Positions 7,212 to 15,465 of a stretch of 24,618 nucleotides of DNA are shown here, piece after piece. Position 1 is the first letter of the stretch. The number at the start of each line of letters is the position of its first letter. The stretch covers positions 1 to 24,618 of the forward strand of contig DCHV01000094.1 of assembly GCA_002314945.1 (NCBI GenBank), in the 5' to 3' direction. The notes beneath the pieces were generated by a model, which saw only the letters and a list, made by a program, of their open reading frames with translations, was not told where the DNA came from and did not search any database. The stretch is from Prevotellaceae bacterium UBA1743 (lineage in GTDB: Bacteria > Bacteroidota > Bacteroidia > Bacteroidales > Bacteroidaceae). The position numbers and the translations under genes are program-made.

Positions 7212-7462
7212 TGTTAAATGTTAAATGTTAAATTGGACGGATTGCGCCATGTGTAGTCCCTAAGAGAAGTTGAATGCTCTGGGGTGTTAATCTCATAGAA
7301 TAAAAATGATAATCACGCGCGTTATATATATATTATTATCAATTAGAAGAAAGAAGTAAGTATATAAGAGTATAGGTAAGTGAAGGAACGTGAGTGGATT
7401 GAGGGATGAGGCTACAGGCTGAAAATGATAAATCGACCTGATTTAACATTTAACATTTAACA
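7212..7462. repeat. Inverted repeat element with 22-bp heptamer-based arms
   Basis: Bases 7212-7233 and 7441-7462 are exact reverse complements over 22 bp. Each arm is three tandem copies of a TGTTAAA-type heptamer. The 207-bp interior is AT-rich and non-coding in all frames. It contains a second inverted pair, TGATAAT (7307-7313) and ATTATCA (7335-7341), around a CGCGCG core and alternating TA. I see no target-site duplication outside the arms and no transposase, so a MITE-like element is possible but unproven. Bases 7463-7556 beyond it hold nothing I can identify. Confidence 0.75.
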
Positions 7463-7556
7463 CTCAACCTGTAATCGGGTTAAGGAAGAATCCATTCAAC
7501 TTTCTCTAAGGGATAACGGAATCCGGGACAAGGGGTCTTGCACTTCGGGACAACCC

Positions 7557-7587
7557 TTTGCGGGTCGGAGAAATGTCTGTACTTTTG
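7557..7587 (+). promoter_or_regulatory. Promoter of a putative small transcript
   Basis: TTTG at 7557-7560, 19 bases, then TACTTTTG at 7580-7587: a consensus -33/-7 pair. Transcription would begin near 7592, about 260 bases ahead of the next long gene, and a terminator-like hairpin lies before that gene. Confidence 0.65.
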
Positions 7588-7591
7588 CATC

Positions 7592-7788
7592 GTGATTCGA
7601 TACGGACATGATACGAAGCGATTGCGAACGGATTGCGAAGGCCAAGGAATCCGTCGGCGGGCAAGATGCACACGAGCAAGATGTGTCATCCCTACACGGG
7701 TGGGCCAAGTGCTATGCATCTTGGGATGTGTAGGTATCAAATGTACGGTTTCGACTGGTGCGAGTAGCAAAAGGTGCTCATTTTTTTT
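7592..7788 (+). ncRNA. Candidate structured small RNA (about 195 nt)
   Basis: The segment is bounded by a consensus promoter and by a hairpin followed by eight T. Strong internal pairings are visible. ACGGATT pairs with AATCCGT around a 13-base loop. CAAGATGCA and TGCATCTTG form a 9-bp stem near 7661-7713, extended by CAC/GTG. GTGT/ACAC is nested inside. There is also a tandem direct repeat GATTGCGAA. The transcript contains one small frame, 7608-7733 (41 codons, starting MIRSDCERIAKAKES), so a small protein is an alternative. It could also be a leader that attenuates the downstream esterase operon, although that operon seems to have its own -7 box at 7809. I do not recognise a known RNA family. 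Confidence 0.4.
7762..7788 (+). terminator. Intrinsic terminator of the putative small transcript
   Basis: GAGTA and TGCTC pair (with one G-T) around the loop GCAAAAGG, followed by A and eight consecutive T at 7781-7788. The stem is short, but the T-run is strong. Confidence 0.5.
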
Positions 7789-7808
7789 ATGTTTCTCATT
7801 TTTATTTG

Positions 7809-7816
7809 TAATTTTG
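7809..7816 (+). promoter_or_regulatory. -7 box of the esterase operon
   Basis: TAATTTTG matches TAnnTTTG. No clear -33 TTG is present at the expected distance, where the sequence is T-rich. The leader to the ATG at 7850 would be about 29 nt. Confidence 0.5.
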
Positions 7817-7849
7817 CAGCGATGGAATATAAAAAACACATTTGAGAGT

Positions 7850-9106
7850 ATGAAAATAAAAGCATTGATGGCGATCTTTTCGCTGATGAGCGTGCCTTGC
7901 ATGGCACAGCCGGACTTTGTAGAAAATACAGACGAGAGCAAAGTGCCAGCCTATACGCTACCCGATGTACTGAAATGCAACGACGGAAAGGTAGTGAAAA
8001 CGGCTAAACAATGGGAGAAGAAACGACGTCCCGAGGTGATGGAGATGTTTCAGAACCAGATGTTCGGACACACACCGAAGGGGAAGGTGGACGTGCAATA
8101 CACGATGATGAAGGAGGACCCGCAATGGTTGGGTGGCAAGGCGACTGTGCAACAGGTGAAGATGCACTTCTCGGGCAATGGCAATACGCACGAAGCACTG
8201 CTGCTGATCGTGAAGCCCAACAAGGTGAAGAAAGCCCCGGTCATCTTCTGCTACAACTTCTTGGGAAACGCACAGACCCTGGGTTCCGACAAGTCCATCC
8301 TACCGCATGTGTCAAGCGCGTTCTTCGACAAGATATGGACCGACGAGGACGGATGTGGCGTATGGGACTATGAGCGTGCCGTGGATCGAGGATATGCCAT
8401 TGCCACGATGTGCTACCACGACATTTATCCCGATGACCCCGAATACCGCAAACACAGCGTGGCCAAGTTGTTTGCCGGATACGAGGAGGGTAAGAACATG
8501 AGCGGTGATGCATGGAGTTCCATCGGCATGTGGGCCTGGGGCGCAAGCCGTGTGGCTGACTACCTGGAGAAGCAGTCGTGGGTGGATAAGAAATGCCTTG
8601 CTGTGATGGGACACTCCCGACTGGGCAAGACGGCATTGTGGGCCGGTGCTCAGGACAAGCGATTCAAGGTGGTGATAAGCAATGACTCGGGATGCGGTGG
8701 TGCTGCACTGAGCCGCCGATGCTTCGGAGAAACCGTAGGACGTATCAACTGGAGCTTCCCACACTGGTTCTGCCCCAACTTCCACCAGTATGACAAGCGG
8801 GAGAGTGAAATGCCCTTTGACCAACATGAGTTATTGGCTCTGGTGGCACCCCGAGGCCTGTATGTAGCCAGTGCCGAGGATGACAGTTGGGCGGATCAGA
8901 AGGGTGAATTCCTCTCGGCATACCATGCCGGAGCTGTATATGAGCTCTATGGCTTGCAGGGACTTGGCACGGACAAGCACCCAGGTCTGCACCAGCCTAT
9001 CATGCATCAGGTGGCTTACCATATCCGAGCCGGCATCCACGATGTGACCTGCTACGACTGGAAACAGTATCTGGAATTCTGTGATCGTATCTTCAAAAAG
9101 AAATAG
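7850..9106 (+). CDS. Exported CE15-like glucuronoyl esterase
   Basis: A 418-residue alpha/beta hydrolase resembling carbohydrate esterase family 15, whose members cleave the ester between 4-O-methyl-glucuronate on xylan and lignin or model alcohols. A signal peptide ends near SVPCMAQ, so it is exported. The nucleophile elbow is GHSRLGK with Ser256. It is followed by the family block ISNDSGCGGAALSRR and a C-terminal HIRAGIHDVTCYDW containing the likely catalytic histidine. The frame is open upstream to 7538, but the ATG at 7850 directly precedes the signal peptide and follows a promoter box, so I start there. It is the first gene of a four-gene operon and ends 4 bases before the next start. 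Some databases label relatives acetylxylan esterase. Confidence 0.85.
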   Translation: MKIKALMAIFSLMSVPCMAQPDFVENTDESKVPAYTLPDVLKCNDGKVVKTAKQWEKKRRPEVMEMFQNQMFGHTPKGKVDVQYTMMKEDPQWLGGKATVQQVKMHFSGNGNTHEALLLIVKPNKVKKAPVIFCYNFLGNAQTLGSDKSILPHVSSAFFDKIWTDEDGCGVWDYERAVDRGYAIATMCYHDIYPDDPEYRKHSVAKLFAGYEEGKNMSGDAWSSIGMWAWGASRVADYLEKQSWVDKKCLAVMGHSRLGKTALWAGAQDKRFKVVISNDSGCGGAALSRRCFGETVGRINWSFPHWFCPNFHQYDKRESEMPFDQHELLALVAPRGLYVASAEDDSWADQKGEFLSAYHAGAVYELYGLQGLGTDKHPGLHQPIMHQVAYHIRAGIHDVTCYDWKQYLEFCDRIFKKK

Positions 9107-9110
9107 ACCT

Positions 9111-11441
9111 ATGAAAAAACTCCTCACCCTGTCCGCTCTGTTGTGCGGGCTTCATACGGGCGCGAATGCCCAGAACACACCTGAAGGAGGTGCCGATGAA
9201 CAGACGCCCTCGTACAGTGAGTACTTCTCCTGGATAAACAACACCAACGAAGGTGCCACCGACGAACAGACACGTATAAACCTATCCTTCTTTGGATGGC
9301 TTCACGACACATACGGTATGACGCTGGATATCTATGCCTTTGATGCAGGCGCCATCGATGGTTCGAAGATGTACGGAAGCATGAAGTCGGAGCGATTCAA
9401 ACGGCAGTTTCCACAGGGATTCGGCACGTTAGGACGCATGGCTGGCAGCATGGGCACACGATTAGGATTGTGGTGTGGCCCAGATGGCTTCGGCAATACC
9501 GAGGAGGAGGCAAAGGAACGCGAGGAGATGATGGTGAGTCTGGCACGCGACTACAACTTCGGCCTCTTCAAGATGGATGCCGTATGCGGTCCGCTCCGTC
9601 CCGAGAAATACGATGTGTTCGACCGTATGATGACACGTGTGAGGGAGTACTGCCCGAATTTCATCCTGCTGAACCATCGTCTGGACTTAGGCAAAGGTAC
9701 ACGGCACTCGACCACCTATCTGTTGGGAGGTGCCGAGACTTACATCGATGTACACATGGGTAACTATGTCACGGCTACACACCATCGTGCGGGAGCCTTG
9801 GATCGCAAGGCTGCAGACAACCTGACGAGACTGACCGAGGATCATGGTGTATGCCTGTCTTCTTGTCTGGATTACTGGGAGGACGACCTGATACTGCAGG
9901 CCTTTGGACGCGAACTGATTCTGTCGCCCGAATTGTACGGCAACCCGTGGCTACTACGCGATGATGAATACCCACAGCTGGCATACATCTTCAATCTGCA
10001 TCGCCTGTATCGCGACATCCTGCCCCAGGGATTCCGTCTCGACGAGCAGCAATATGGTCCTGAAGCCCTGTCGCGAGGTTCGGACAAGACTCGTTTCCTG
10101 ACGCTGAGAAACCTGTCGTGGAATCCCGTGAAGTACAAGATACGTCTGAACGAGGAGACGGGATTGAAGAAGAAAGGAAAGGTACAGGTGAGACAATATC
10201 ACCCCTACATCTACGACATGGGCTCGTTCCGCTATGGCGACGAGGTGGAGGTGGAAGTGCTGCCCTTCCGTGCCGCCCTGGTGAAACTATCCACCGAAGC
10301 GGAACGCGACCCTCTGGTAGTGAGCGGTGTCCCCTATCAGATTGTCAACGACTCGGGTAGCGGAGCCAAGGAAGTGAAACTATTGGGATGGCCAGGCGAG
10401 ACCTATCAAGTGAGAATCAACAAGGGCAAGGCACAAACGATTACCTTCCCCGGCACACCTCTGAAAGAGAAATACCACCGCCAACTGGAGAAGATGGCAA
10501 AGTGCGATGTGCCGAGCGATGCCAAGAAGTTATACGAGGCTACTTGCTTTGCCGCCGACAACAATGCACTGGAAGTACGCTCCCTGATGCGTTCGGGAGA
10601 GACGAACATCCCTCAGGTGAAGGCTGCACGCGATGCTTTCTTCGATCAGAAGCAGTTCGTAGAGCGCGATCTATGGGACAGAAACCTCTTCGACGGAGAC
10701 AAGAAAACGGGATTCGCCATAGCCAAGCGCTGGGGCGATCAACGCGTGGATGACGAGTCGGCCCTGTACATCGACCTGGGCAAGGTGACCGACCTGGACG
10801 AACTGAGATGGACGGCATATACGGAATATGACCTGTCTCCCCTGCGTTCGGCCGAGGGTATGTACGTGAAGGTATCGGCCAACATGACGGACTGGACCGA
10901 GATAGTCGCCTTGGCAGGCAAGGATATGCGCATGGACTTGCGCAAGGCAGGACCCGTACGCTACATCAAGTTCCCGACCTGCCCCCTGCGTCTGGTGGAG
11001 ATAGAGGGCTACAAGAACGGGCAGAAGGTGGATCGTAGCGGATGGAAGGCCAACAACCTGTTCCGCAACGGAGACGGCTACTGCAACTACAAGCAGGCAT
11101 GGAAGAGCGAGTTTACGTTGAGCGAGGCCGCTGCAGGTTCCTACCTGTGTATAGCTGTTGCAGGTGAACACGGAAGGGAAGGCGTATGGGCAGGTCTGAA
11201 AGTGGACGGACGCTACGTAGGATGTCCCGACCGTGCCCCCTCGTACGAGAGCAACACGTGGGAATGCCCCGTCTGCGACCGCAGCAGCAACTACACCTTC
11301 TACGTACCTGTAACCCCCGATATGGTGGGCAAGAAGATAGAAACCTGGGTACTGGGACTAAATGACGAACCTATCCAACCCGAGGTATGGATAACCGCCT
11401 ATCCCATCCCATTCGAACAAAAAATAGTTACACTGAAATGA
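9111..11441 (+). CDS. Exported TIM-barrel glycoside hydrolase-like protein with discoidin-like domain
   Basis: A 776-residue protein with a signal peptide cleaved near GANAQ. Residues about 55-330 look like an alpha-galactosidase-type (clan GH-D-like) barrel: LDIYAFDAG, then FPQGFGTLGRMAG, then TRLGLWCGPDGFG. Next comes GLFKMDAVCG, where Asp156 sits at the position of the K-x-D nucleophile of GH27/GH36. A beta domain follows (about 340-430). The segment at about 540-660 (LFDGDKKTGF, ALYIDLGKVTDLDELRWTAY) resembles an F5/8 type C (CBM32-like) carbohydrate-binding domain, and another beta-rich region with five cysteines closes the protein. The exact GH family is not certain and activity is unproven. 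It lies between the CE15 gene and a phosphoesterase gene whose ATG overlaps its TGA (ATGA), so it is co-translated with them. Confidence 0.6.
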   Translation: MKKLLTLSALLCGLHTGANAQNTPEGGADEQTPSYSEYFSWINNTNEGATDEQTRINLSFFGWLHDTYGMTLDIYAFDAGAIDGSKMYGSMKSERFKRQFPQGFGTLGRMAGSMGTRLGLWCGPDGFGNTEEEAKEREEMMVSLARDYNFGLFKMDAVCGPLRPEKYDVFDRMMTRVREYCPNFILLNHRLDLGKGTRHSTTYLLGGAETYIDVHMGNYVTATHHRAGALDRKAADNLTRLTEDHGVCLSSCLDYWEDDLILQAFGRELILSPELYGNPWLLRDDEYPQLAYIFNLHRLYRDILPQGFRLDEQQYGPEALSRGSDKTRFLTLRNLSWNPVKYKIRLNEETGLKKKGKVQVRQYHPYIYDMGSFRYGDEVEVEVLPFRAALVKLSTEAERDPLVVSGVPYQIVNDSGSGAKEVKLLGWPGETYQVRINKGKAQTITFPGTPLKEKYHRQLEKMAKCDVPSDAKKLYEATCFAADNNALEVRSLMRSGETNIPQVKAARDAFFDQKQFVERDLWDRNLFDGDKKTGFAIAKRWGDQRVDDESALYIDLGKVTDLDELRWTAYTEYDLSPLRSAEGMYVKVSANMTDWTEIVALAGKDMRMDLRKAGPVRYIKFPTCPLRLVEIEGYKNGQKVDRSGWKANNLFRNGDGYCNYKQAWKSEFTLSEAAAGSYLCIAVAGEHGREGVWAGLKVDGRYVGCPDRAPSYESNTWECPVCDRSSNYTFYVPVTPDMVGKKIETWVLGLNDEPIQPEVWITAYPIPFEQKIVTLK

Positions 11442-12850
11442 ATAGAAGAAATTTCCTGCAATACGCACTACCCAAGACTGGCACAAGTCCCCAGGAAACA
11501 TCCTCAGTGAAAGTGACACCTCAGGGAGATGTACGGTTGTGCATCGGCATACTGAGCGATATACACATCAAGAACGAGGACACCAAGATGCTGCAACACG
11601 CCTTTACCTACTTCCGCGACCAAAAGGTGGATGGGGTTCTGATAGCAGGTGACATGGCAGACAATGGATTGGAACGTCAGTTGAAGGAGGTAGCCAATGC
11701 CTGGTACCGCATATTTCCCAAGGATAAGGCACCCGATGGACGCAAGGTGGAGAAACTATTCATCTACGGCAACCACGACGTACACGGATGCCACTGGTCG
11801 AATGACAAATACGGCATGACCGATGCAGAATGGAAGAAGCAGGCCATCGGAGAACATCCGGCAGAGACATGGAAACGCTACTTCAAGGAGAAGTACGAAC
11901 CCATCTACATGAAGACGGTCAAGGGCTACCATTTCGTGGGGGCACATTGGCACGACAACAACATCCCAGGGTTGGACACCTTCCTGGCAGAGCACGGGGC
12001 CGAATTGAAATCGGACAAGCCTTTCTTCTATTTCCAGCACCCGCACCCCAAGAACACATGCTATGGAGCAGATGCCTGGGGACAGGATGATGGCACGGTG
12101 ACCGAAGTACTGGGACACTACCCTAATGCCGTTGCTTTCTCGGGTCATTCACATCTGATACTGAACGATGAGCGCGACCTGTGGCAAGGCTCCTTCACCA
12201 GCATAGGCACGTCCTCGCTGAGTTATATCTGGGTATTGGAAGGACGGGAGAATTTCTATGAAGATCAATCGCTTCATGGCAACCCATGCCAGATGAACAA
12301 CCTCAATTGCCAACTGGGACAACAAGGTATGTTGATGAGGGTGTACGATAATTGCATCGTGCTGGAGCGAAAGGAATTTGCACACGACCAGAAAGTGGGC
12401 GAAGACTGGGTGCTCCCCCTGCCTTTGGCACAGGACAAGTCCCTGTCGTTTGAACAACGTAAAATAGAGTCGGTAGCCCCACAATTCGGGAAAGAAGACA
12501 AGGTGACCACTCATTGGGGTACTGGAAAAGACCGCTATGGCAAGGAGCAAAAGCAGCTGACCGTGCATTTCCCCACGGTACTGAAAAGCAAGCAGGGCAT
12601 TCGTGCCAATGATTACGAAGTACAAGCCGAAGTGCGATTCGTGGATGTGGTAACCATCGAGAAGACCAAGCGCGTATATTCTGCCCACGGTTTCCTGGGC
12701 GAGGCACAGGACGACGAGGGAGTAGATTGCGTCTTCGGAGAAAGCGAACTGCCCGAGCGAAGGGAAATACGTTTTGCCGTGAGACCCTGCAACTGCTTCG
12801 GAAAAAAGGGACAACCGATTTATTCGGATTGGATTTCTTCGAGAGAATAA
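11438..12850 (+). CDS. Calcineurin-like metallophosphoesterase, paralogue 1
   Basis: A 470-residue metallophosphoesterase with the complete dimetal motif set: ILSDIHI (Asp41, His43), GDMADNG, YGNHDVHG, FQHPHPKNTC and SGHSH. A C-terminal beta region of about 150 residues carries HFPTVLK and RFAVRPCNC. The start overlaps the previous stop by ATGA. The N-terminus keeps MNRRNFLQ, as in the following paralogue, but the next residues (PKTGTSPQETSS) are polar, so the Tat-type export signal appears to have lost its hydrophobic core. The protein may therefore stay in the cytoplasm. The substrate is unknown; context suggests a phosphorylated carbohydrate or a phosphodiester of a glycan. It is closely similar along its whole length to the next gene, a tandem duplication. 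Confidence 0.85.
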   Translation: MNRRNFLQYALPKTGTSPQETSSVKVTPQGDVRLCIGILSDIHIKNEDTKMLQHAFTYFRDQKVDGVLIAGDMADNGLERQLKEVANAWYRIFPKDKAPDGRKVEKLFIYGNHDVHGCHWSNDKYGMTDAEWKKQAIGEHPAETWKRYFKEKYEPIYMKTVKGYHFVGAHWHDNNIPGLDTFLAEHGAELKSDKPFFYFQHPHPKNTCYGADAWGQDDGTVTEVLGHYPNAVAFSGHSHLILNDERDLWQGSFTSIGTSSLSYIWVLEGRENFYEDQSLHGNPCQMNNLNCQLGQQGMLMRVYDNCIVLERKEFAHDQKVGEDWVLPLPLAQDKSLSFEQRKIESVAPQFGKEDKVTTHWGTGKDRYGKEQKQLTVHFPTVLKSKQGIRANDYEVQAEVRFVDVVTIEKTKRVYSAHGFLGEAQDDEGVDCVFGESELPERREIRFAVRPCNCFGKKGQPIYSDWISSRE

Positions 12851-12892
12851 GATTTATCGATAAGAACAAAACAACAATAAAAACGACATCAC

Positions 12893-14305
12893 ATGAACAG
12901 AAGAAACTTTCTACAAAGCACGCTGATGATGACAGGGGCCATGTGTTTGGACCTGCCCGCATTTGCATCGAGAGTGAGCGCACTGGGACAGCCCAACCTG
13001 CGCATAGGCATCCTGAGCGATGTACACATAGGTTCGGAAAACACGAACACCCTGCAACACGCACTGGAATACTTCCGTGATCAGCAGGTGGATGGTGTAC
13101 TGATAGCCGGTGACATTGCCGACAACGGATTGGAGAAGCAACTACAGGAAATGGCTGATGCCTGGTATCGCGTATTTCCCAAGGACAAGGCACCAGACGG
13201 CCACAAGGTGGAGAAAATCTTCATCTATGGTAATCATGACATGCATGGATACACATGGTCGGACAATAAGTATGGTATGAAGGATGACGAATTCGAGAAA
13301 CAGGCCATCGGAATGCATCCTGCCGAAACATGGAAACGTTGCTTCAAGGAGGAGTATTCGCCCATCTACCTGAAGACGGTAAAAGGCTACCATTTCGTAG
13401 GCGCACACTGGCACGATGACAATATCCCAGGTCTGGATACCTTCCTGAAGGAACACGAAGCCGAGCTGAAGGGAGACAAGCCCTTCTTCTACTTCCAGCA
13501 TCCACATCCCAAGAACACGTGCAACGGACCCTGGGTATGGGGCCAGGACGATGGTAGCGTGACAGAGATTTTAGGCAACTACCCCAATGCTGTCGCTTTC
13601 TCGGGACACTCCCACATGCCTATTGGCGATGACCGCGACCTGTGGCAGGGAACCTTCACCAGCATCGGTACCGCGTCTCTCAGCTACATGTGCTTATTTG
13701 GCGCACGAGAAAACTCCCAAGTAGATGGAGGCAAGGACGAACCGAGCCAGATGAAGAATATCAGTTTCAACCACCTGGGTAAACAGGGTATGCTGATGAA
13801 AGTATATGACGATTGCATCACATTGGAACGAAGGGAGTTTGTATATGACGAAAACGTGGGTGAGAACTGGATTATACCCGTGCCTTTCAACAAGCAGAAT
13901 CCCCTCACCTTCGAAAACCGTGCCAAGACTGCCAAAGTACCTGAATTCGGCAGTAGCGACAAGGTGACTATCACACGTGCCGATGGCAAGGACCGCTACG
14001 ACAAGGAAGAGAATCAGATAACCGTACATTTCCCCTCTGTCCTGAAGAAAATACAGGGAGAACGCGCCTTCGACTATGAAGTGCAGGTGGAAATGCGATT
14101 CGTGGATGTGGTCACTGTGAGCGCCACAAAACGTGTATTCTCACCCGGTTGCTTCCTGGGCGAAGACAAGGATGAAAACGAGGTCACTTGCGTATATAGC
14201 ACCAGAGAACTGCCTGCAGGACATGAAATTCGTTTTGCCGTGCGTCCCTGCAACTGCTACAGCAAGAAGGGTGCCGCTATCTATTCGGAGTGGATGGTAT
14301 TGTAA
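12893..14305 (+). CDS. Exported calcineurin-like metallophosphoesterase, paralogue 2
   Basis: Also 470 residues and collinear with the preceding gene: ILSDVHI (Asp43, His45), GDIADNG, YGNHDMHG, FQHPHPKNTC and SGHSHM are all present, so the metal site is intact. The N-terminus MNRRNFLQSTLMMTGAMCLDLPAFA has a twin-arginine motif and a hydrophobic stretch, supporting Tat export. The gap to paralogue 1 is 42 bases and AT-rich, with no terminator, so it is the last gene of the esterase-GH-phosphoesterase operon. A strong terminator follows 16 bases after the stop. The family is broad (purple acid phosphatases, phosphodiesterases), so the substrate cannot be assigned. Confidence 0.87.
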   Translation: MNRRNFLQSTLMMTGAMCLDLPAFASRVSALGQPNLRIGILSDVHIGSENTNTLQHALEYFRDQQVDGVLIAGDIADNGLEKQLQEMADAWYRVFPKDKAPDGHKVEKIFIYGNHDMHGYTWSDNKYGMKDDEFEKQAIGMHPAETWKRCFKEEYSPIYLKTVKGYHFVGAHWHDDNIPGLDTFLKEHEAELKGDKPFFYFQHPHPKNTCNGPWVWGQDDGSVTEILGNYPNAVAFSGHSHMPIGDDRDLWQGTFTSIGTASLSYMCLFGARENSQVDGGKDEPSQMKNISFNHLGKQGMLMKVYDDCITLERREFVYDENVGENWIIPVPFNKQNPLTFENRAKTAKVPEFGSSDKVTITRADGKDRYDKEENQITVHFPSVLKKIQGERAFDYEVQVEMRFVDVVTVSATKRVFSPGCFLGEDKDENEVTCVYSTRELPAGHEIRFAVRPCNCYSKKGAAIYSEWMVL

Positions 14306-14321
14306 TCAGATAATATAAACT

Positions 14322-14365
14322 AAAAAAGCAGGGAAGTTACCGATGGCAATTTCCCTGCTTTTTTT
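14322..14365. terminator. Strong bidirectional intrinsic terminator
   Basis: A 14-bp perfect stem has arms at 14322-14335 and 14351-14364, containing GCAGGGAA/TTCCCTGC flanked by A-tract and T-tract. The 15-base loop is partly self-complementary. Because one arm starts with six A and the other ends with seven T, it can stop transcription of both the plus-strand operon and the convergent minus-strand lipoprotein gene. Confidence 0.9.
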
Positions 14366-14382
14366 ACTTATTCTCTCTCTGA

Positions 14383-15282
14383 TTATTCAAACACGTCCAT
14401 TGCCTGACCACGCCAGCACTGGGGATAGTCGAGATTGAATACCTTGGCAATGGTAGGAGCCACATCGAACTGCATCATGGTATCTGTAATCTTCTGACCG
14501 CCCTTCTTGATGCCCTTGCCACAGATGGCGAACATGGTCTCCATCTCGTTCATCGTGATGCCACCATGGCCAAACTCGATACCACCATGATCCGAAGAAA
14601 GAACGAATACGCAATCATCATAGATGCCGGCATCCTTGGTAGCCTGAATGATTTCACCTACCATACCATCCACCAAAGTAACAGTCTTGTTATACTCCTC
14701 GGAATCGTAACGTGTGCCATGACCAGCATGGTCTATCTGATCGATCTGCAAGAAGAACATAGCGGGTTTCTTGTCCTTGATGTACTGAATGGTTGTCTCC
14801 AATCCCTCACGACAGCCAATATCGGAGCTGGAAGGCACATTCACGAAGTTAAAACAGCAGGAGTCAATGTAGCAGGTGATGTTACCCCACTCTGTGACGC
14901 AACCCATCTCGGCATCTGGATTCTCCTTGCGGAACTGAGAAAACACAGTTTGGAACTCCTTACGTTCATTCAACATGAGAGGTTTGAAGCAATAACCCTC
15001 AGAGTTGTCATGACGACCGAACATTTCCACAGGAGCACCAGTGAACATGGCACACCAGTTGGGAGCGCTGACAGAAGGCAACACGGTACGCTTCTCCATC
15101 GTGTAGCATCCCTGCTGCATGACAAAATCAAAATTGGGTGTCTCACTCTTTTCAACACCGAGTGATGTCAAACCATCCAGACCGATGAAAATGACATGCT
15201 GGGCTCTCCACTCCTTGGCAGTCTCACCGCCACAGGCAACAAGCAACGCAGAGGCTGCTACGAAAATCAATTTCTTCAACAT
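14383..15282 (-). CDS. Lipoprotein of the alkaline phosphatase / type I phosphodiesterase-nucleotide pyrophosphatase superfamily
   Basis: A 299-residue phosphatase-like lipoprotein. The signal ends in lipobox LVAC with Cys17 followed by GG, so it is membrane anchored. The core is a metal-dependent phosphohydrolase: FIGLDGLTS (metal Asp), VLPSVSAPNWCAMFTGAP (nucleophile region, Ser in S-A-P-N-W), QIDQIDHAGHGTRYDS (metal Asp and His) and LSSDHGGIEFGHGG (metal Asp-His). It likely hydrolyses phosphomonoesters or diesters in the periplasm or at the cell surface. It converges on the phosphoesterase operon, so this locus carries three phosphoester hydrolases. It is somewhat short for the superfamily, consistent with the minimal-core subgroup. 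The start at 15282 is an ATG directly before the lysine pair of the signal. Confidence 0.85.
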   Translation of the reverse strand: MLKKLIFVAASALLVACGGETAKEWRAQHVIFIGLDGLTSLGVEKSETPNFDFVMQQGCYTMEKRTVLPSVSAPNWCAMFTGAPVEMFGRHDNSEGYCFKPLMLNERKEFQTVFSQFRKENPDAEMGCVTEWGNITCYIDSCCFNFVNVPSSSDIGCREGLETTIQYIKDKKPAMFFLQIDQIDHAGHGTRYDSEEYNKTVTLVDGMVGEIIQATKDAGIYDDCVFVLSSDHGGIEFGHGGITMNEMETMFAICGKGIKKGGQKITDTMMQFDVAPTIAKVFNLDYPQCWRGQAMDVFE

Positions 15283-15313
15283 AATAAAATAATAAATAAG
15301 GTAAATATCGCCG

Positions 15314-15321
15314 CAAATTTA
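15314..15321 (-). promoter_or_regulatory. -7 box of the lipoprotein phosphatase gene
   Basis: Minus-strand TAAATTTG matches TAnnTTTG, giving a leader of about 27 nt. The only TTG upstream is 16 bases away, closer than usual. It shares the 183-base divergent region with the topA promoter. Confidence 0.5.
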
Positions 15322-15409
15322 CGAAAAGGAATGGACACAATGACTATCGAATGGTTTTTTTTTATCTAAATAATGTGAACATACGGCAAAAAAAGATGAT
15401 TATTTAGAC

Positions 15410-15436
15410 TTGAAAAAGAAAAATCCATTACCTTTG
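15410..15436 (+). promoter_or_regulatory. Promoter of the topA cluster
   Basis: TACCTTTG at 15429-15436 matches the -7 consensus. A TTG at 15410-15412 is 16 bases upstream, shorter than ideal. The leader to the ATG at 15466 is about 25 nt. Confidence 0.55.
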
Positions 15437-15465
15437 CGCCCAAATTTTAATCAACTCTTGAAAAG

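Noticed and set aside
7538..7849. N-terminal extension of the CE15 gene
   Set aside because: The frame is open but crosses a terminator-like hairpin and a promoter box, and a signal peptide begins exactly at the ATG at 7850.
12303..13193. 296-codon minus-strand frame across the phosphoesterase junction
   Set aside because: It is antisense to two well-supported paralogues and rich in Arg, Pro and Ser as expected of a shadow frame.
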